Assembly (NCBI GenBank): GCA_019241645.1 | Contig: JAFAWQ010000024.1 | Span: 1-58,476, forward strand | Length of the DNA: 58,476 nucleotides | DNA from: Alphaproteobacteria bacterium | Lineage (GTDB): Bacteria; Pseudomonadota; Alphaproteobacteria; Micropepsales; Micropepsaceae | Reading direction: 5' to 3' | The notes under the pieces: generated by a model | What the model was told of the DNA's origin: nothing | The model's database searches: none | The model's input: the letters and a program-made list of their open reading frames with translations, nothing else | Made by a program: the position numbers and the translations under genes | Part shown: positions 1-9,355 of the stretch, one piece after another | Position numbering within the stretch: the stretch's first letter is position 1 | Layout of the letters: the number at the start of each line of letters is the position of its first letter

Positions 1-526
1 ATTCGTGATGATAGGCGAGCGCCGCATGCCGCGAGAGCCCCGCGATAGCGAGGCCGAACAATCCGCCGGTACCTGCGGGCAGCGCTTCCAAACCGGGAAG
101 AATTCCCAGTCCCCCCGCCACCAGCGCGGTGCCGAGCGGCCAGGCTGCGGCGCGCCAGATCGGCCAGGCGATGGATCGCCCGGTCATCGCCTTGGCGCCC
201 CACACGGCCGGCGGAGTCAAGAACGCCAGCGCGGCAATGCCGAACATCCGCAGCATCAGATCGGCAGCGGTGGCACCGAATCCGCCCAGCCAGTTTGCAG
301 CCTCGCTGCCGGTAGCATGGTCCAGACTGGGGTCGGTGGCATTGAAGGTGGCAAGCGCCAGAAGTCCGGCACATGCAGCAAGAAACACCAGCCCCCCCGC
401 GCCACGCAGAAGCGCAATCTTGAGAGCCCGCGCCACGGCCCGGCGCGCGTCCGCCAGGGCATCGGCAAACGCCGCTTTCCGCGAACGCGGCTGATACACG
501 CTCATGGTGCGGCGGCTGGCGGCCAT
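1..526 (-). CDS. ftsK: DNA translocase FtsK, N-terminal part (cut by window edge)
   Basis: The minus-strand frame from the ATG at 526 stays open to the window edge, giving the first 175 residues of a longer protein. After a basic start there is a hydrophobic segment (about residues 38-56), then a stretch with DPSLDHATG and NWLGGFGATAADLMLRMFG, which matches the periplasmic loop and next helix of the four-helix FtsK/SpoIIIE N-terminal membrane domain. FtsK anchors at the septum and pumps DNA during chromosome dimer resolution; its motor domain would lie to the left of the window. An in-frame stop lies nine codons upstream of the ATG, and a second ATG sits seven codons in. The gene is divergent from the glutamate dehydrogenase. 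Confidence 0.85.
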   Translation of the reverse strand, partial: MAASRRTMSVYQPRSRKAAFADALADARRAVARALKIALLRGAGGLVFLAACAGLLALATFNATDPSLDHATGSEAANWLGGFGATAADLMLRMFGIAALAFLTPPAVWGAKAMTGRSIAWPIWRAAAWPLGTALVAGGLGILPGLEALPAGTGGLFGLAIAGLSRHAALAYHHE

Positions 527-739
527 CGTGGTTCTCGACAGTGAGTCTTACCCGCCAGTGTGGCCACATTGGTTGACAAATTGCTAATGCGGCCGAGCGG
601 GAAAAATTATTCCAGTAGCCGTTTGGCTTTTGAGGCAAGCATTCTCCCCAATCGCGTTCGCGGGATGCGGCGGGATTTGCCCTTTCCGGCCCGGCAACCC
701 AGCGATAGGTTCGCCGCGATCCCTTTGCTCAACGGACAC

Positions 740-3700
740 ATGACCGCCGAAATCGTTAGAAAAGCCCAACCGCCTTCCGTCTCGCCTACCTCCAGCGAGG
801 ACGAACTCGCACTTGATCGCGTGCACGCGGCCGAATCCATGTTGCCCCCGGATGCCGTAGCCTCCGGTCTGAAAGCCTTTTTTGAACGCCTTTACCGCGG
901 CGCCCCACCAAGCGATGTCACACGCTATGCGCCGGAAGCTCTCGCGCAGTTGGCCGCTCTCGCTTTCGAGAAGACGGCGCGGCGCAGGCCGGGCGAGATT
1001 CTCGTCGACATCGTGCCGTTCCGCGCGGCCACAGGCGCCGGTTTCCGGGACGAAGCGATCTTCATCGCTGCCAACGACGATATGCCGTTCCTATTCGATT
1101 CGCTCATTGCCGAGCTGGGCGCCGAGGGAATCCGGGTACATGCGCTTTTTCACCCGATCATCGCCGCAAAGCGCGACAGCGCAGGCATGCTGAACCCCTC
1201 GGGGCCCGAGGTGCGCGAAAGCGTTATTGTGCTCGCGCTGGATCCGCTTGGCGAAGAACTGCGAGCGACTCTGATCGCCGGCGCGCAGCGCATCTTTCAT
1301 CAGGTGAAGCTGGCCGTACGCGATTGGCGAAAAATGCTTGCGCACCTGAATGACACGATCGCTGCGCTCCAAACGCGCCCGCCGAAAGTCGATGCAGAGA
1401 TAGTTCGGGAGAGCATTGCGTTCCTGGAGTGGCTTGCCAGCAACCATTTCACGTTCCTTGGCGCACGCGACTACGCCTATTCCGGCGGTCCGCAAGACAA
1501 ATTGGTGCCGGTGCCCGAATCCGGCCTCGGCGTGCTTGCCGACGTCGATACGACGGTCGTGCGCAGGACGGACGAGCGCCACGACGTTACCGCGGAAATA
1601 CAAGGCCTGCTCGCTCAATCCGAACCCCTCATCATTACCAAGTCGAACGAAAAGACTGTCGTTCATCGCCGCGTCAATATGGATTACGTGGGCGTCAAGA
1701 TGTTCGACTCCGCCGGACGGCTCACCGGCGAACGCCGCTTCGTGGGCCTCTTCACCTCGGGTGCTTACAGCCGCAGGCCGGCCGACATTCCCCTGTTGCG
1801 GCTTAAGGTTCAGCACGTGCTGGACCGTGCCGGCCTGCCACCCGACACGCATGACGGAAAAGCGCTGGCGCACATTCTCAACTCGTTTCCGCGCGATGAA
1901 CTGTTTCAGGTCAGCGACGAGGAACTGTTCGATACAGCCCTCGGGATCCTAAGATTGGGCGAACGGCCGAAGGTAAAAGTGTTCGTCCGCTGCGACCGGT
2001 TTGACCGTTTCGTGTCCATTCTCGTGTTTGTGCCGCGCGATCGTTTTGATACCCGCGTGCGCCAGAAAATACACGGCATACTCGCGCGAGCCTTCAATGG
2101 TCGCATGTCCGCGTCATATCCCACCATTGAAGATTCTATTCTCGCCCGCGTGCACTACATTGTGGGGCGGGTTCCCGGCCAGCGTCCCAAAGTCGATGTG
2201 TCCGCGCTTGAGGCGGAAATTGCGGCCGCGATCCGGACCTGGGAGGATAGCTTCGCCGCCGCGCTGATCCGCGAGTATGGGGACACGGAAGGCCGGCAGA
2301 TATTTGCCAGAGAACGGGATGCCTTTCCGGCGCGCTATCGCGACGCTTTTACGCCCGACGAAGCGCTGCATGACCTCGTTGAATTGGGCCGGCTCGCCCG
2401 GAACGACCTTCGCGTCGACTGCTGGATGTATCGGCTGCCGGATGACGCCGCCAGTGCTTTGCGGCTGAAGGTCTACGCGCTGGACGGTGTGCTGCCGCTC
2501 TCGGCCTCGCTGCCCGTATTTGAAAATCTCGGATTCCGAGTGATCGCTGAAGACAGCTATACGGTCAACGTCGGAGGTGACGCCGGGCGAGAAGCCGCCG
2601 TTCTGGACTTTCGTATGGAGCGGGCGGATGGGGCGCCGGCAAACCTTTCAACGATCAAGGCGCCGTTCGAACAGGCATTCCGGGCCATCATCATCGGGGA
2701 GGCGGAGAACGACGGTTTCAACCGTCTGATTATGCATGGCGGAGTCGACTGGAAGGCGGTCAACATTCTGCGCGCCGCCTCCAAATACGCGCGCCAGGCC
2801 GGTCTTTCGTTCAGCCAGGATTATGTTGAGCAAGCGCTGGCGCGGAATGCCGGCATCGCCGGCCTCCTCATCGAGCTTTTCCGTGCTCGGCATGCACCCG
2901 GCAACAAAGAGCGGGAGCACGAACAGAGTGCAATTGCCGCGCGCATTGACGAAGCGTTGAAAAATGTTCCCAGCCTGGACGACGATCGCATCATTCGTCG
3001 CTTGCGCAACGTGATCGAATGCTCATTGCGAACCAATTTCTTCCAGAACAAGCCGTATCTTTCCATCAAGCTGGATTCTCGGAAGTTGGATGAGCTGCCC
3101 GCGCCGAGGCCGCTCTATGAAATTTTTGTTTATTCGCCGCAGGTGGAGGGCGTGCATTTGCGCTTCGGCAAGGTCGCGCGCGGCGGCCTTCGCTGGTCGG
3201 ACCGCCGGGAGGATTTCCGCACCGAGGTGCTGGGCCTCGTCAAGGCGCAGCAGGTGAAGAATGCTGTCATCGTCCCTGTTGGTGCGAAAGGCGGCTTCTA
3301 TCCAAAACGCCTGCCGGTGAACGGGACGCGGGACGAAGTCCAGGCGGCCGCCGTCGCCGCTTACAAGACATTCATCAATGCACTGCTCGATCTAACAGAC
3401 AACATTGGCGCGGACGGATCGCTGATTCCGCCGGAGGGCGTGGTGCGCCACGACAGCGACGATCCCTATCTCGTCGTCGCCGCCGACAAGGGCACGGCCA
3501 CCTTCTCCGATATCGCCAACGGCATCGCGGAAGAGCGCGGCTTCTGGCTGGGCGATGCGTTCGCCAGCGGCGGCAGCCACGGCTACGACCACAAGAAGAT
3601 GGGCATTACGGCCCGTGGTGCCTGGGTCGCCGTTCAGCGCCATTTCCGCGAAATGGGTCGCGATATCCAGACCGAGCCATTCACCTGCATCGGGATCGGC

Positions 3701-5596
3701 GACATGTCGGGCGACGTGTTCGGCAACGGCATGCTGCTTTCGAAGCAAACCAGGCTGGTTGCGGCATTCGATCACCGCCACATCTTCATCGATCCGGATC
3801 CTGATCCGCAAAAGAGTTGGGCCGAACGCAAGCGAATGTTCGACCTGCCCCGATCGAGCTGGGAAGACTACGACAAATCGCTGATTTCGAGTGGCGGGGG
3901 CGTGTACTCGCGAAACCTGAAACAGATTCCGCTCTCGGCCGCCGTTCAGAAACTCACCGGAATTGCCAGTGCGGTTGCGGCGCCGGCCGAGGTCATGAAG
4001 GCATTGCTGAAGGCTGACGTCGACCTGCTCTGGTTCGGCGGCATCGGCACATACGTAAAGGCCGAGTCGCAAAACAATCTGGACGTTGGCGATCGGGCCA
4101 ATGACGCCATTCGGGTCAACGGGACGGAGATTCGGGCCAAAGTGATCGGGGAGGGCGCGAATCTCGGCGCGACCCAACCCGGGCGGGTGGAATACGCGCT
4201 GAAAGGCGGGCGCATCAACACCGACGCCATCGACAATTCGGCCGGCGTAGATACGTCGGACCATGAAGTGAATCTGAAGATCTTGATGGCGGGTCCGTTG
4301 CGGCGCGGCGAGTTGAGCCCCGCGGAGCGCGACAACCTTCTTGAGCAGATGACCGACGATGTCGCCGGCCAGGTTCTCGAGGACAATTACGATCAGACGC
4401 TGGCGCTTTCGGTGTCTCAGTGGCTTGGCATGCGCGACTTGGATTCGCACGGCCGTTTCCTGCGTGACCTGGAACGTCGCGGGAAGCTGGATAGAGCGGT
4501 CGAATATCTGCCCGACGATGTGGCCTTGCGCCGCCGGGCTCAGAGCCACGTTGCGCTGACACGGCCGGAGCTGGCAGTGCTTTTGGCCTATGCAAAGCTC
4601 GACCTGGATGCCGAGCTGCTGGCAAGCGAATTGCCCGACGACCCGTATTTCACGCCCGTCTTGGCGGCTTACTATCCCAAAGCCGCGGCCAAGCGTTTTG
4701 AGGCGGAACTTCAGCACCACCGGCTTCGCCGCGAAATTATCTGCACAGCGGTTACCAACAGGATCGTCAATCTTGCAGGCCCGGTCTTCGTTCACCGCAT
4801 GAAGGAAGTCTCCGGCGCATCGGCGGTCCGCGTCGCCCGCGCTTTCGCGGCCGCGGAAGGGGCATTCGGGCTTGAGGCTCTCAAGACGCGCATCGATACG
4901 CTGGATTCGAAGATTCCGGCCGAAACGCAAACCATGATGTACGCCGAGATTGCGGAAATGCTGCGGCGCATCGGCCTTTGGTTCCTCACCAATGTGCCAG
5001 CGAGCGCGGATCTGCGCGAGACAACGGCGAGATACCGCATGGGCGTGGATGCCCTGCGCGGTACCTACTCCACCCTTATTTCCAAATATGAGCTTGACGA
5101 GCGAATGGCCTATATCGGCAAGTTGATGGAGGCGGGCGTACCGGAAGACCTGGCACACGATGTCGCCGCCTTGCCGTTGTGGAGCCGGGCGCCCGAGATT
5201 GCCATGCTGGCGCACGCGCGCGAACTGAACATCGATCTGGTGGCGGGCGCTTATTTTGCGGTGGGAACGACCCTCGAACTCGATCGCCTGCGCCATCTCG
5301 GCGCGCGCATTTCGGTGGAAGAACATTGGGACCGGCTGGCCGTCCGCCGGATCGTCGACGATCTTTTCGCGAGCCAGCGCGCGCTGACGGATCAGGCGCT
5401 CAGAGAATCGGCCGATACATCCGGAGACGGCGCGCGCGCGGAAGGGGTCAAGGCGGCGCAGATTTGGGCCAACGCTCATGCCGAAAAGGTCGAGCGCACC
5501 CGCAATTTCCTGCATGAGCTTGAACGCGGCGGCGATCTGACGATCGCCAAGTTGACGCTGGCAAACAGCCAGATACGAGAGTTGGCAGACGTCTAG
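740..5596 (+). CDS. gdhB: NAD-specific glutamate dehydrogenase, large (GDH2 / Bac_GDH) type
   Basis: This 1618-residue protein belongs to the large bacterial NAD-GDH family (PF05088, subunits near 180 kDa), which deaminates glutamate to 2-oxoglutarate with NAD+, usually in catabolism. The N-terminal regulatory half holds IFIAANDDMPFLFDSL. The catalytic part has GGLRWSDRREDFRTEVLGL and KNAVIVPVGAKGGFYPK (substrate site), GIGDMSGDVFGNGMLLS (nucleotide fold) and VIGEGANLG. The frame is open from a GTG at 560, but the first 60 codons do not resemble the family, so I place the start at the ATG at 740; the ribosome site there is weak. The length is normal for the family. The convergent neighbour ends 15 bp after the stop. 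The symbol follows usage for this class and is less certain than the product. Confidence 0.93.
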   Translation: MTAEIVRKAQPPSVSPTSSEDELALDRVHAAESMLPPDAVASGLKAFFERLYRGAPPSDVTRYAPEALAQLAALAFEKTARRRPGEILVDIVPFRAATGAGFRDEAIFIAANDDMPFLFDSLIAELGAEGIRVHALFHPIIAAKRDSAGMLNPSGPEVRESVIVLALDPLGEELRATLIAGAQRIFHQVKLAVRDWRKMLAHLNDTIAALQTRPPKVDAEIVRESIAFLEWLASNHFTFLGARDYAYSGGPQDKLVPVPESGLGVLADVDTTVVRRTDERHDVTAEIQGLLAQSEPLIITKSNEKTVVHRRVNMDYVGVKMFDSAGRLTGERRFVGLFTSGAYSRRPADIPLLRLKVQHVLDRAGLPPDTHDGKALAHILNSFPRDELFQVSDEELFDTALGILRLGERPKVKVFVRCDRFDRFVSILVFVPRDRFDTRVRQKIHGILARAFNGRMSASYPTIEDSILARVHYIVGRVPGQRPKVDVSALEAEIAAAIRTWEDSFAAALIREYGDTEGRQIFARERDAFPARYRDAFTPDEALHDLVELGRLARNDLRVDCWMYRLPDDAASALRLKVYALDGVLPLSASLPVFENLGFRVIAEDSYTVNVGGDAGREAAVLDFRMERADGAPANLSTIKAPFEQAFRAIIIGEAENDGFNRLIMHGGVDWKAVNILRAASKYARQAGLSFSQDYVEQALARNAGIAGLLIELFRARHAPGNKEREHEQSAIAARIDEALKNVPSLDDDRIIRRLRNVIECSLRTNFFQNKPYLSIKLDSRKLDELPAPRPLYEIFVYSPQVEGVHLRFGKVARGGLRWSDRREDFRTEVLGLVKAQQVKNAVIVPVGAKGGFYPKRLPVNGTRDEVQAAAVAAYKTFINALLDLTDNIGADGSLIPPEGVVRHDSDDPYLVVAADKGTATFSDIANGIAEERGFWLGDAFASGGSHGYDHKKMGITARGAWVAVQRHFREMGRDIQTEPFTCIGIGDMSGDVFGNGMLLSKQTRLVAAFDHRHIFIDPDPDPQKSWAERKRMFDLPRSSWEDYDKSLISSGGGVYSRNLKQIPLSAAVQKLTGIASAVAAPAEVMKALLKADVDLLWFGGIGTYVKAESQNNLDVGDRANDAIRVNGTEIRAKVIGEGANLGATQPGRVEYALKGGRINTDAIDNSAGVDTSDHEVNLKILMAGPLRRGELSPAERDNLLEQMTDDVAGQVLEDNYDQTLALSVSQWLGMRDLDSHGRFLRDLERRGKLDRAVEYLPDDVALRRRAQSHVALTRPELAVLLAYAKLDLDAELLASELPDDPYFTPVLAAYYPKAAAKRFEAELQHHRLRREIICTAVTNRIVNLAGPVFVHRMKEVSGASAVRVARAFAAAEGAFGLEALKTRIDTLDSKIPAETQTMMYAEIAEMLRRIGLWFLTNVPASADLRETTARYRMGVDALRGTYSTLISKYELDERMAYIGKLMEAGVPEDLAHDVAALPLWSRAPEIAMLAHARELNIDLVAGAYFAVGTTLELDRLRHLGARISVEEHWDRLAVRRIVDDLFASQRALTDQALRESADTSGDGARAEGVKAAQIWANAHAEKVERTRNFLHELERGGDLTIAKLTLANSQIRELADV

Positions 5597-5611
5597 CAGG
5601 CCAGCGTCGAA

Positions 5612-6145
5612 CTACGAATCCGGACCCTTGGCCAGCGTCAGACGCCGCGGTATTTCCACGGCGAATACCCAGGCATTGCCGAAGGAAAGATAGAGGCAGA
5701 TCACTTCTGCCGGGACCAGCCAATAGAGCGCGGAGCGCGAACGCAGTATCAGCAAAAGACCTGAAACCGCGGGTAGAAGCGTCGCAACGTGCAGCAGGCA
5801 TTCCCGCACAAGGCGCGCGCCTTTGGATCCCAATACCACCGAGCTTCCGTCATCGGGAAAAAAGTGGCCGAAAGTGCGGATCGCTCCCAGGACAGCGACC
5901 CCGGTCAAGATCAGCTCGGCGCCCAGCCAGTTAAGCGATTGCGACGGAATCAGCGCGAACAATCCGGTCAGCAGTGCCTGGAATTGCAGGAACATAGCCG
6001 CCCAAGCGCGGTACAGGTAGCCGCGCCCCTGCAGCATGTGATTCAAGCTGATGGTCACGCCGACGAACAACAAGCCCGCAAGAGTCGCGCTGACTTGCGC
6101 CACCGTGACGAAGTAGTCGTGCCAGTTTTCGAGATCGGCCTGCAT
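5612..6145 (-). CDS. Five-helix membrane protein of unknown function
   Basis: This 177-residue protein has about five hydrophobic helices: near residues 13-35, 50-70, 73-92, 115-135 and 140-163. I do not recognise a family. It starts 6 bp after the stop of the SDR gene on the same strand, so the two are probably co-transcribed. No catalytic motif is visible. The gene runs convergent to the glutamate dehydrogenase. Confidence 0.7.
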   Translation of the reverse strand: MQADLENWHDYFVTVAQVSATLAGLLFVGVTISLNHMLQGRGYLYRAWAAMFLQFQALLTGLFALIPSQSLNWLGAELILTGVAVLGAIRTFGHFFPDDGSSVVLGSKGARLVRECLLHVATLLPAVSGLLLILRSRSALYWLVPAEVICLYLSFGNAWVFAVEIPRRLTLAKGPDS

Positions 6146-6151
6146 CTAGTT

Positions 6152-6934
6152 CTACCGCGGCGCCATGCGGATGGCTCCGTCGAGCCTCACGCACTCGCCA
6201 TTGAAGTAGGAATTGCGGATCATTTCCAACGCGAGCGACGCGTATTCCGCCGGATTGCCCAATCGTGCCGGAAAAGGAACCTGCGCTCCCAAGGCGTCGC
6301 GCACCTGTTCCGGCATCCCCTGGAGGAGCGGCGTGTTGAACAGGCCTGGCATGATGGTGTTGCAGCGGATACCCTCCTGCGCAAGATCGCGCGCCACCAC
6401 AAGCGTCAGCGAATTCACGCCCCCCTTGGAAGCGCTGTAGGCGGCCTGACCGATCTGTCCATCCTGGGCGGCAACAGAGGCTGTGTTGACGATCGCGCCG
6501 CGCTCGCCGTTTTCCAGCGGGGGAAGCGAAAGCATTCCCGCGGCGCTCATCGCAATGCAACGGAACGTGCCGACGAGATTGATCTGTATGACGCGATCAA
6601 AGTCCTTCGATGGAAAGAACCGGATCTCTCCCGTCTTGCGGTCGCGCGAGGCGGTGCGAACGGCGTTTGCCGTACCCGCGCAATTCACCAGGATCCGCTC
6701 GTGACCGTTTGCCGCGCGCGCGCGGTAGAAGCCGTTGGCGACGCTATCGTCGCTCGTGACATCCACTTCGCAAAACGTGCCGCCGATTTCGGCGGCCAAG
6801 GCCTCGCCCTTCGCCCTTTGCATGTCGAAGATGGCGAGTTTGACGCCGTTACTGGCCAAGCCGCGCGCAGTCGCCTCGCCAAGGCCCGATGCGCCGCCGG
6901 TCACCACGGCCGCCACCGACGAATTCAATTCCAT
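6152..6934 (-). CDS. SDR-family dehydrogenase (HSD10 / 3-hydroxyacyl-CoA dehydrogenase type 2-like)
   Basis: This 260-residue classical short-chain dehydrogenase begins with VVTGGASGLGEATARGL, the TGxxxGxG nucleotide-binding motif, followed by an Asp-containing beta2 end (IFDMQ) that suggests NAD(H). The NCAG motif follows, then catalytic Ser (NTASVAAQDG), Tyr and Lys in YSASK, and the post-catalytic MPGLFNTP. The arrangement and length fit 17-beta-HSD type 10 / short-chain 3-hydroxyacyl-CoA dehydrogenases that act in fatty acid or isoleucine breakdown. The exact substrate is inferred. I prefer the ATG at 6934 over the GTG at 6946. It precedes the membrane protein gene at 5612-6145 in a likely two-gene operon. 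Confidence 0.88.
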   Translation of the reverse strand: MELNSSVAAVVTGGASGLGEATARGLASNGVKLAIFDMQRAKGEALAAEIGGTFCEVDVTSDDSVANGFYRARAANGHERILVNCAGTANAVRTASRDRKTGEIRFFPSKDFDRVIQINLVGTFRCIAMSAAGMLSLPPLENGERGAIVNTASVAAQDGQIGQAAYSASKGGVNSLTLVVARDLAQEGIRCNTIMPGLFNTPLLQGMPEQVRDALGAQVPFPARLGNPAEYASLALEMIRNSYFNGECVRLDGAIRMAPR

Positions 6935-6996
6935 AAGGCGCCCCACTGATCCGCCGCGAATTCATAGCGCCCCACAAATAGAAAGGGGAGAGGCTG

Positions 6997-7377
6997 CTAG
7001 CGGGCGTTTTGCGGCAGGCCGTCGGCAATCTCGTAGTAGTCGCCCTTGTCCGCCATGAAGATGTGTTTCTGGAGATGCGTGCCAGTCGGACTCTCGAATG
7101 CACCCATGGCAATGGCTATCCAGTCGCGATGGACAGGGTCGAAAAACAGTGCCGAGCCGCAAACCGAGCAAAATCCGCGGCGCACTTTCTCCGATGAGCG
7201 ATACCAAACAATCTTTTCTTCGCCCCGGATTATCACCGCCGAACGCGGCAAGTCCGTTGAAACCCAGTAGTGTCCAGATATCTTGCGGCAAATCGAGCAG
7301 TGGCAGGCGTCCGGCGCCTTAAGCTGGCCCTCGACCTCAAATGTCACTGCCCCGCAGAGGCACGATCCTTTGTGCAT
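6997..7377 (-). CDS. GFA-family (glutathione-dependent formaldehyde-activating enzyme-like) protein
   Basis: The 126-residue protein shows the zinc-binding layout of the GFA fold (PF04828): CLCGAV near the start, CHCSICRK about 20 residues later, and FCSVCGSALF in the second half. Characterised members (Gfa, CENP-V) bind zinc, and Gfa has been linked to condensation of glutathione with formaldehyde, but most family members have unknown substrates. The ATG at 7377 has AGGTGA six bases upstream and avoids the neighbouring gene; a longer in-frame start at 7494 would run into it. It is a stand-alone gene. Confidence 0.9.
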   Translation of the reverse strand: MHKGSCLCGAVTFEVEGQLKAPDACHCSICRKISGHYWVSTDLPRSAVIIRGEEKIVWYRSSEKVRRGFCSVCGSALFFDPVHRDWIAIAMGAFESPTGTHLQKHIFMADKGDYYEIADGLPQNAR

Positions 7378-7415
7378 ACCGATCACCTGAAAGGAAAAAA
7401 ACGCCTGGTCGCATA

Positions 7416-8069
7416 TTATCTCGACCGCGGCGGAGCCAATGGATCGCGCGCGTTCGAGCTTCTGATGATCTTGGCGCCCCCTCCGTCGGTGCAACCACCC
7501 GGCTTGCTCTTATAGTTGTCCAGTGAAACCGGACCGTAGGTTCCCAGACCGCCACCCGTGCCGAATGTCTGGCCGTAATCATAGGAATATTTCTGAATAC
7601 CATCGGCACTCTTGATTTTCATCGTCGCAACGTCGCCGCAAAACGAGAGCTTCAGCGTTGCCGGACTGGGTATTGGAGCATCGAGCTGAAAAAAGAGGCC
7701 TGCTCCATTATTTCCGACATAAAAGGCACCGTAGCCGAACTTGCCATCGCTGCTCTGGATTTTGACAAAGGCATAATTCCCGGTCGGCATGTTTCCCGAG
7801 GTAACTGCGCCGTACTCCAAATTCGCGCCGTGCAAATAAACGGTCGCGCTCACAGTCGTATCGTTCGCGGATTTTGTGTCGTACCCGACGGCCATGTCCG
7901 AGCCCTGCAGCTGGTGTTTGCTGATGGACAGCGAACCCGACGAAACGACCCAGTTCTTCCCCAGCTTGGCGCGATTGAAATCGTCTTTCGCGGCCCAGGC
8001 TGTGGTGGAGCCAGCCACCACGACGATGGCGTATGAAATGCACAATCCGCACAGTGACATGGCATGCAT
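7416..8069 (-). CDS. Secreted protein, possible LamG/concanavalin-like fold
   Basis: The 217-residue product starts with a signal peptide that ends around AWA/A near residue 26. The rest reads as beta-rich: DDFNRAKLGKNWVVSSGS, then repeated short strands (KFGYGAFYVGNNGAGLFF). The opening DDFNR..LG..W is common at the start of LamG-like secreted domains, so a carbohydrate- or surface-binding role is possible, but I cannot name a family. AGGGGA precedes the ATG at a suitable distance. It is divergent from the DUF1232 gene and ends 38 bp before the start of the GFA gene. Confidence 0.7.
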   Translation of the reverse strand: MHAMSLCGLCISYAIVVVAGSTTAWAAKDDFNRAKLGKNWVVSSGSLSISKHQLQGSDMAVGYDTKSANDTTVSATVYLHGANLEYGAVTSGNMPTGNYAFVKIQSSDGKFGYGAFYVGNNGAGLFFQLDAPIPSPATLKLSFCGDVATMKIKSADGIQKYSYDYGQTFGTGGGLGTYGPVSLDNYKSKPGGCTDGGGAKIIRSSNARDPLAPPRSR

Positions 8070-8194
8070 CGGTTTTCCCCTGTTTAAAGACCGGCCGTGT
8101 TCAGAATCTTCACCCTAAAGGCCTTGCCCGCGTTCGACCAACCCTTAAGTCACTTGGCTTTTGCAACTTGGGGCAACGCGGGCGATAATCGCGA

Positions 8195-8605
8195 ATGTCC
8201 ACACGCCTGAGGCAAGTCCTCCCCGATTTGCTGCGCGCATCGGCGCAAATCACACAACACAGATGGCTCGTCGAACGCGACTTCTGGCGCAAGTTGCTAA
8301 AATTTGCCCGCCAGATTCCGTTCGCCGAGGATCTGGCCGCGGCCTATTTCTGCGCTATCGATCCTCAGACGCCTGGGCGGGCGAAAGGCGTGCTGCTCGC
8401 CGCACTTGCCTATTTCGTCATTCCCTTCGATGCGGTGCCGGATTTCTTCGCCGGGCTTGGCTTCACCGACGATGCAGCCGTGTTGGCCGCCGCAATCCGC
8501 GCGGTGTCGCTTCACCTGAAGCCGCATCACTACGAACGAGCAAGAAAATCCTTGGGATTGGCGGAGACAACTTCGCCAGGAAGAGCGCCTACCGAAGAGC
8601 GCTGA
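8195..8605 (+). CDS. DUF1232 (YkvA-like) membrane protein
   Basis: This 136-residue protein carries the DUF1232 core. The sequence AYFCAIDPQTPGRAKGVLL is followed by LAYFVIPFDAVPDFFAGLGF and DDAAVLAAAIRAV, the typical P-x-D-x-[IV]-PD-x(4)-G-x-x-DD signature. Members are small inner-membrane proteins of unknown function. The final 17 bp overlap the convergent PilZ gene. Confidence 0.88.
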   Translation: MSTRLRQVLPDLLRASAQITQHRWLVERDFWRKLLKFARQIPFAEDLAAAYFCAIDPQTPGRAKGVLLAALAYFVIPFDAVPDFFAGLGFTDDAAVLAAAIRAVSLHLKPHHYERARKSLGLAETTSPGRAPTEER

Positions 8606-9227
8606 GTTTCGGCGGCTGGTCTGCTGCCTTGTCGGGTGCCGCCGTCACGAACTCTATGGCGATACCGTTCTCATGAATACGCGCCACCCGCCCGGCCATT
8701 TGCCCGATAAGCACGAGCTCGCCGATCTGAGGACGGACCTCGGTCGCAAGCGATACCCCGCCAAGGGAAAGATCGAGCACCTTGCAATTCACGACATCGC
8801 CGCTCGCCCGGGTAAAACGCGCGAAACCACCGGTTGTAGCGCGCTCGTGCCGGCGAAGCGCCGTCTGATCGATGGTGCCGTTGTTCATATAGACCGCGAG
8901 TTGCTCGGAAATGCGCTCGCGCTTCAGGGCCGTGCAATTAAAACGAACGCCAAACGTGCCTTCTTCCGATTCGCCCTTCGATGCCCGGGCGACAGTGGCC
9001 TCAAAACGGCCGAAGCCGTCGATATACAGAACCACGTTGCCTTGCGGTTCGGGAACGGCCTCGCTGGTGACCTGGGCCCCGCCGGCCGACATCGCGACGA
9101 TCGTGCACGGCACTTCCCGGTCTTCCTCGGGCAGGAAGAGATGCCCCTTGAAATCCACTGCGACACGCTGAAAGCGCCGCCGCTCCTGTCGCGCGCGGGC
9201 GATCACCGCTTCTTTGTCGAGTGCCAT
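8589..9227 (-). CDS. Tandem PilZ-domain protein, probable c-di-GMP receptor
   Basis: The 212-residue cytosolic protein has two PilZ domains. The first (about residues 15-105) has the RxxxR element in RRFQR but reads AMSAGG where D/N-x-S-x-x-G is expected. The second (about residues 120-195) keeps both parts, RRHER and DLSLGG, so it is the better candidate for cyclic di-GMP binding. No output domain is attached. I chose the ATG at 9227; an upstream extension is low-complexity and unlike the family. The targets, usually motility, polysaccharide or envelope proteins, cannot be read from the neighbourhood. Confidence 0.9.
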   Translation of the reverse strand: MALDKEAVIARARQERRRFQRVAVDFKGHLFLPEEDREVPCTIVAMSAGGAQVTSEAVPEPQGNVVLYIDGFGRFEATVARASKGESEEGTFGVRFNCTALKRERISEQLAVYMNNGTIDQTALRRHERATTGGFARFTRASGDVVNCKVLDLSLGGVSLATEVRPQIGELVLIGQMAGRVARIHENGIAIEFVTAAPDKAADQPPKLSALR

Positions 9228-9355
9228 GCCACAGCCTGCCCGGTTTGGCCGGTTCCTGTTTTTCCGGCCCCTGTTATAAAGACGGAGGGTCAACGGAAGG
9301 TTTACAAGGAGGGCGGTCCGTCGATATCGGTCCGAGGATCGTCAAGGAGAACACC

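Noticed and set aside
5..544. Open frame on the plus strand at the left edge
   Set aside because: The minus-strand frame reads as the FtsK N-terminal membrane domain; the plus-strand product is Arg/Gly/Pro-rich with no recognisable features.
560..739. Upstream extension of the glutamate dehydrogenase frame from a GTG at 560
   Set aside because: The 60 extra residues do not look like the family N-terminus. TTGACA at about 573 lacks a good -10 box, so I did not call it a promoter either.
3392..5515. Long minus-strand open frame of about 700 codons
   Set aside because: It lies antisense within the glutamate dehydrogenase gene and its product is rich in Arg, Gln and His with no domain; a shadow of high GC content.
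5789..6949. Plus-strand open frame opposite the membrane protein and SDR genes
   Set aside because: The minus-strand products have clear families or membrane segments; the plus-strand product is low in hydrophobic order and rich in Arg, His and Gln.
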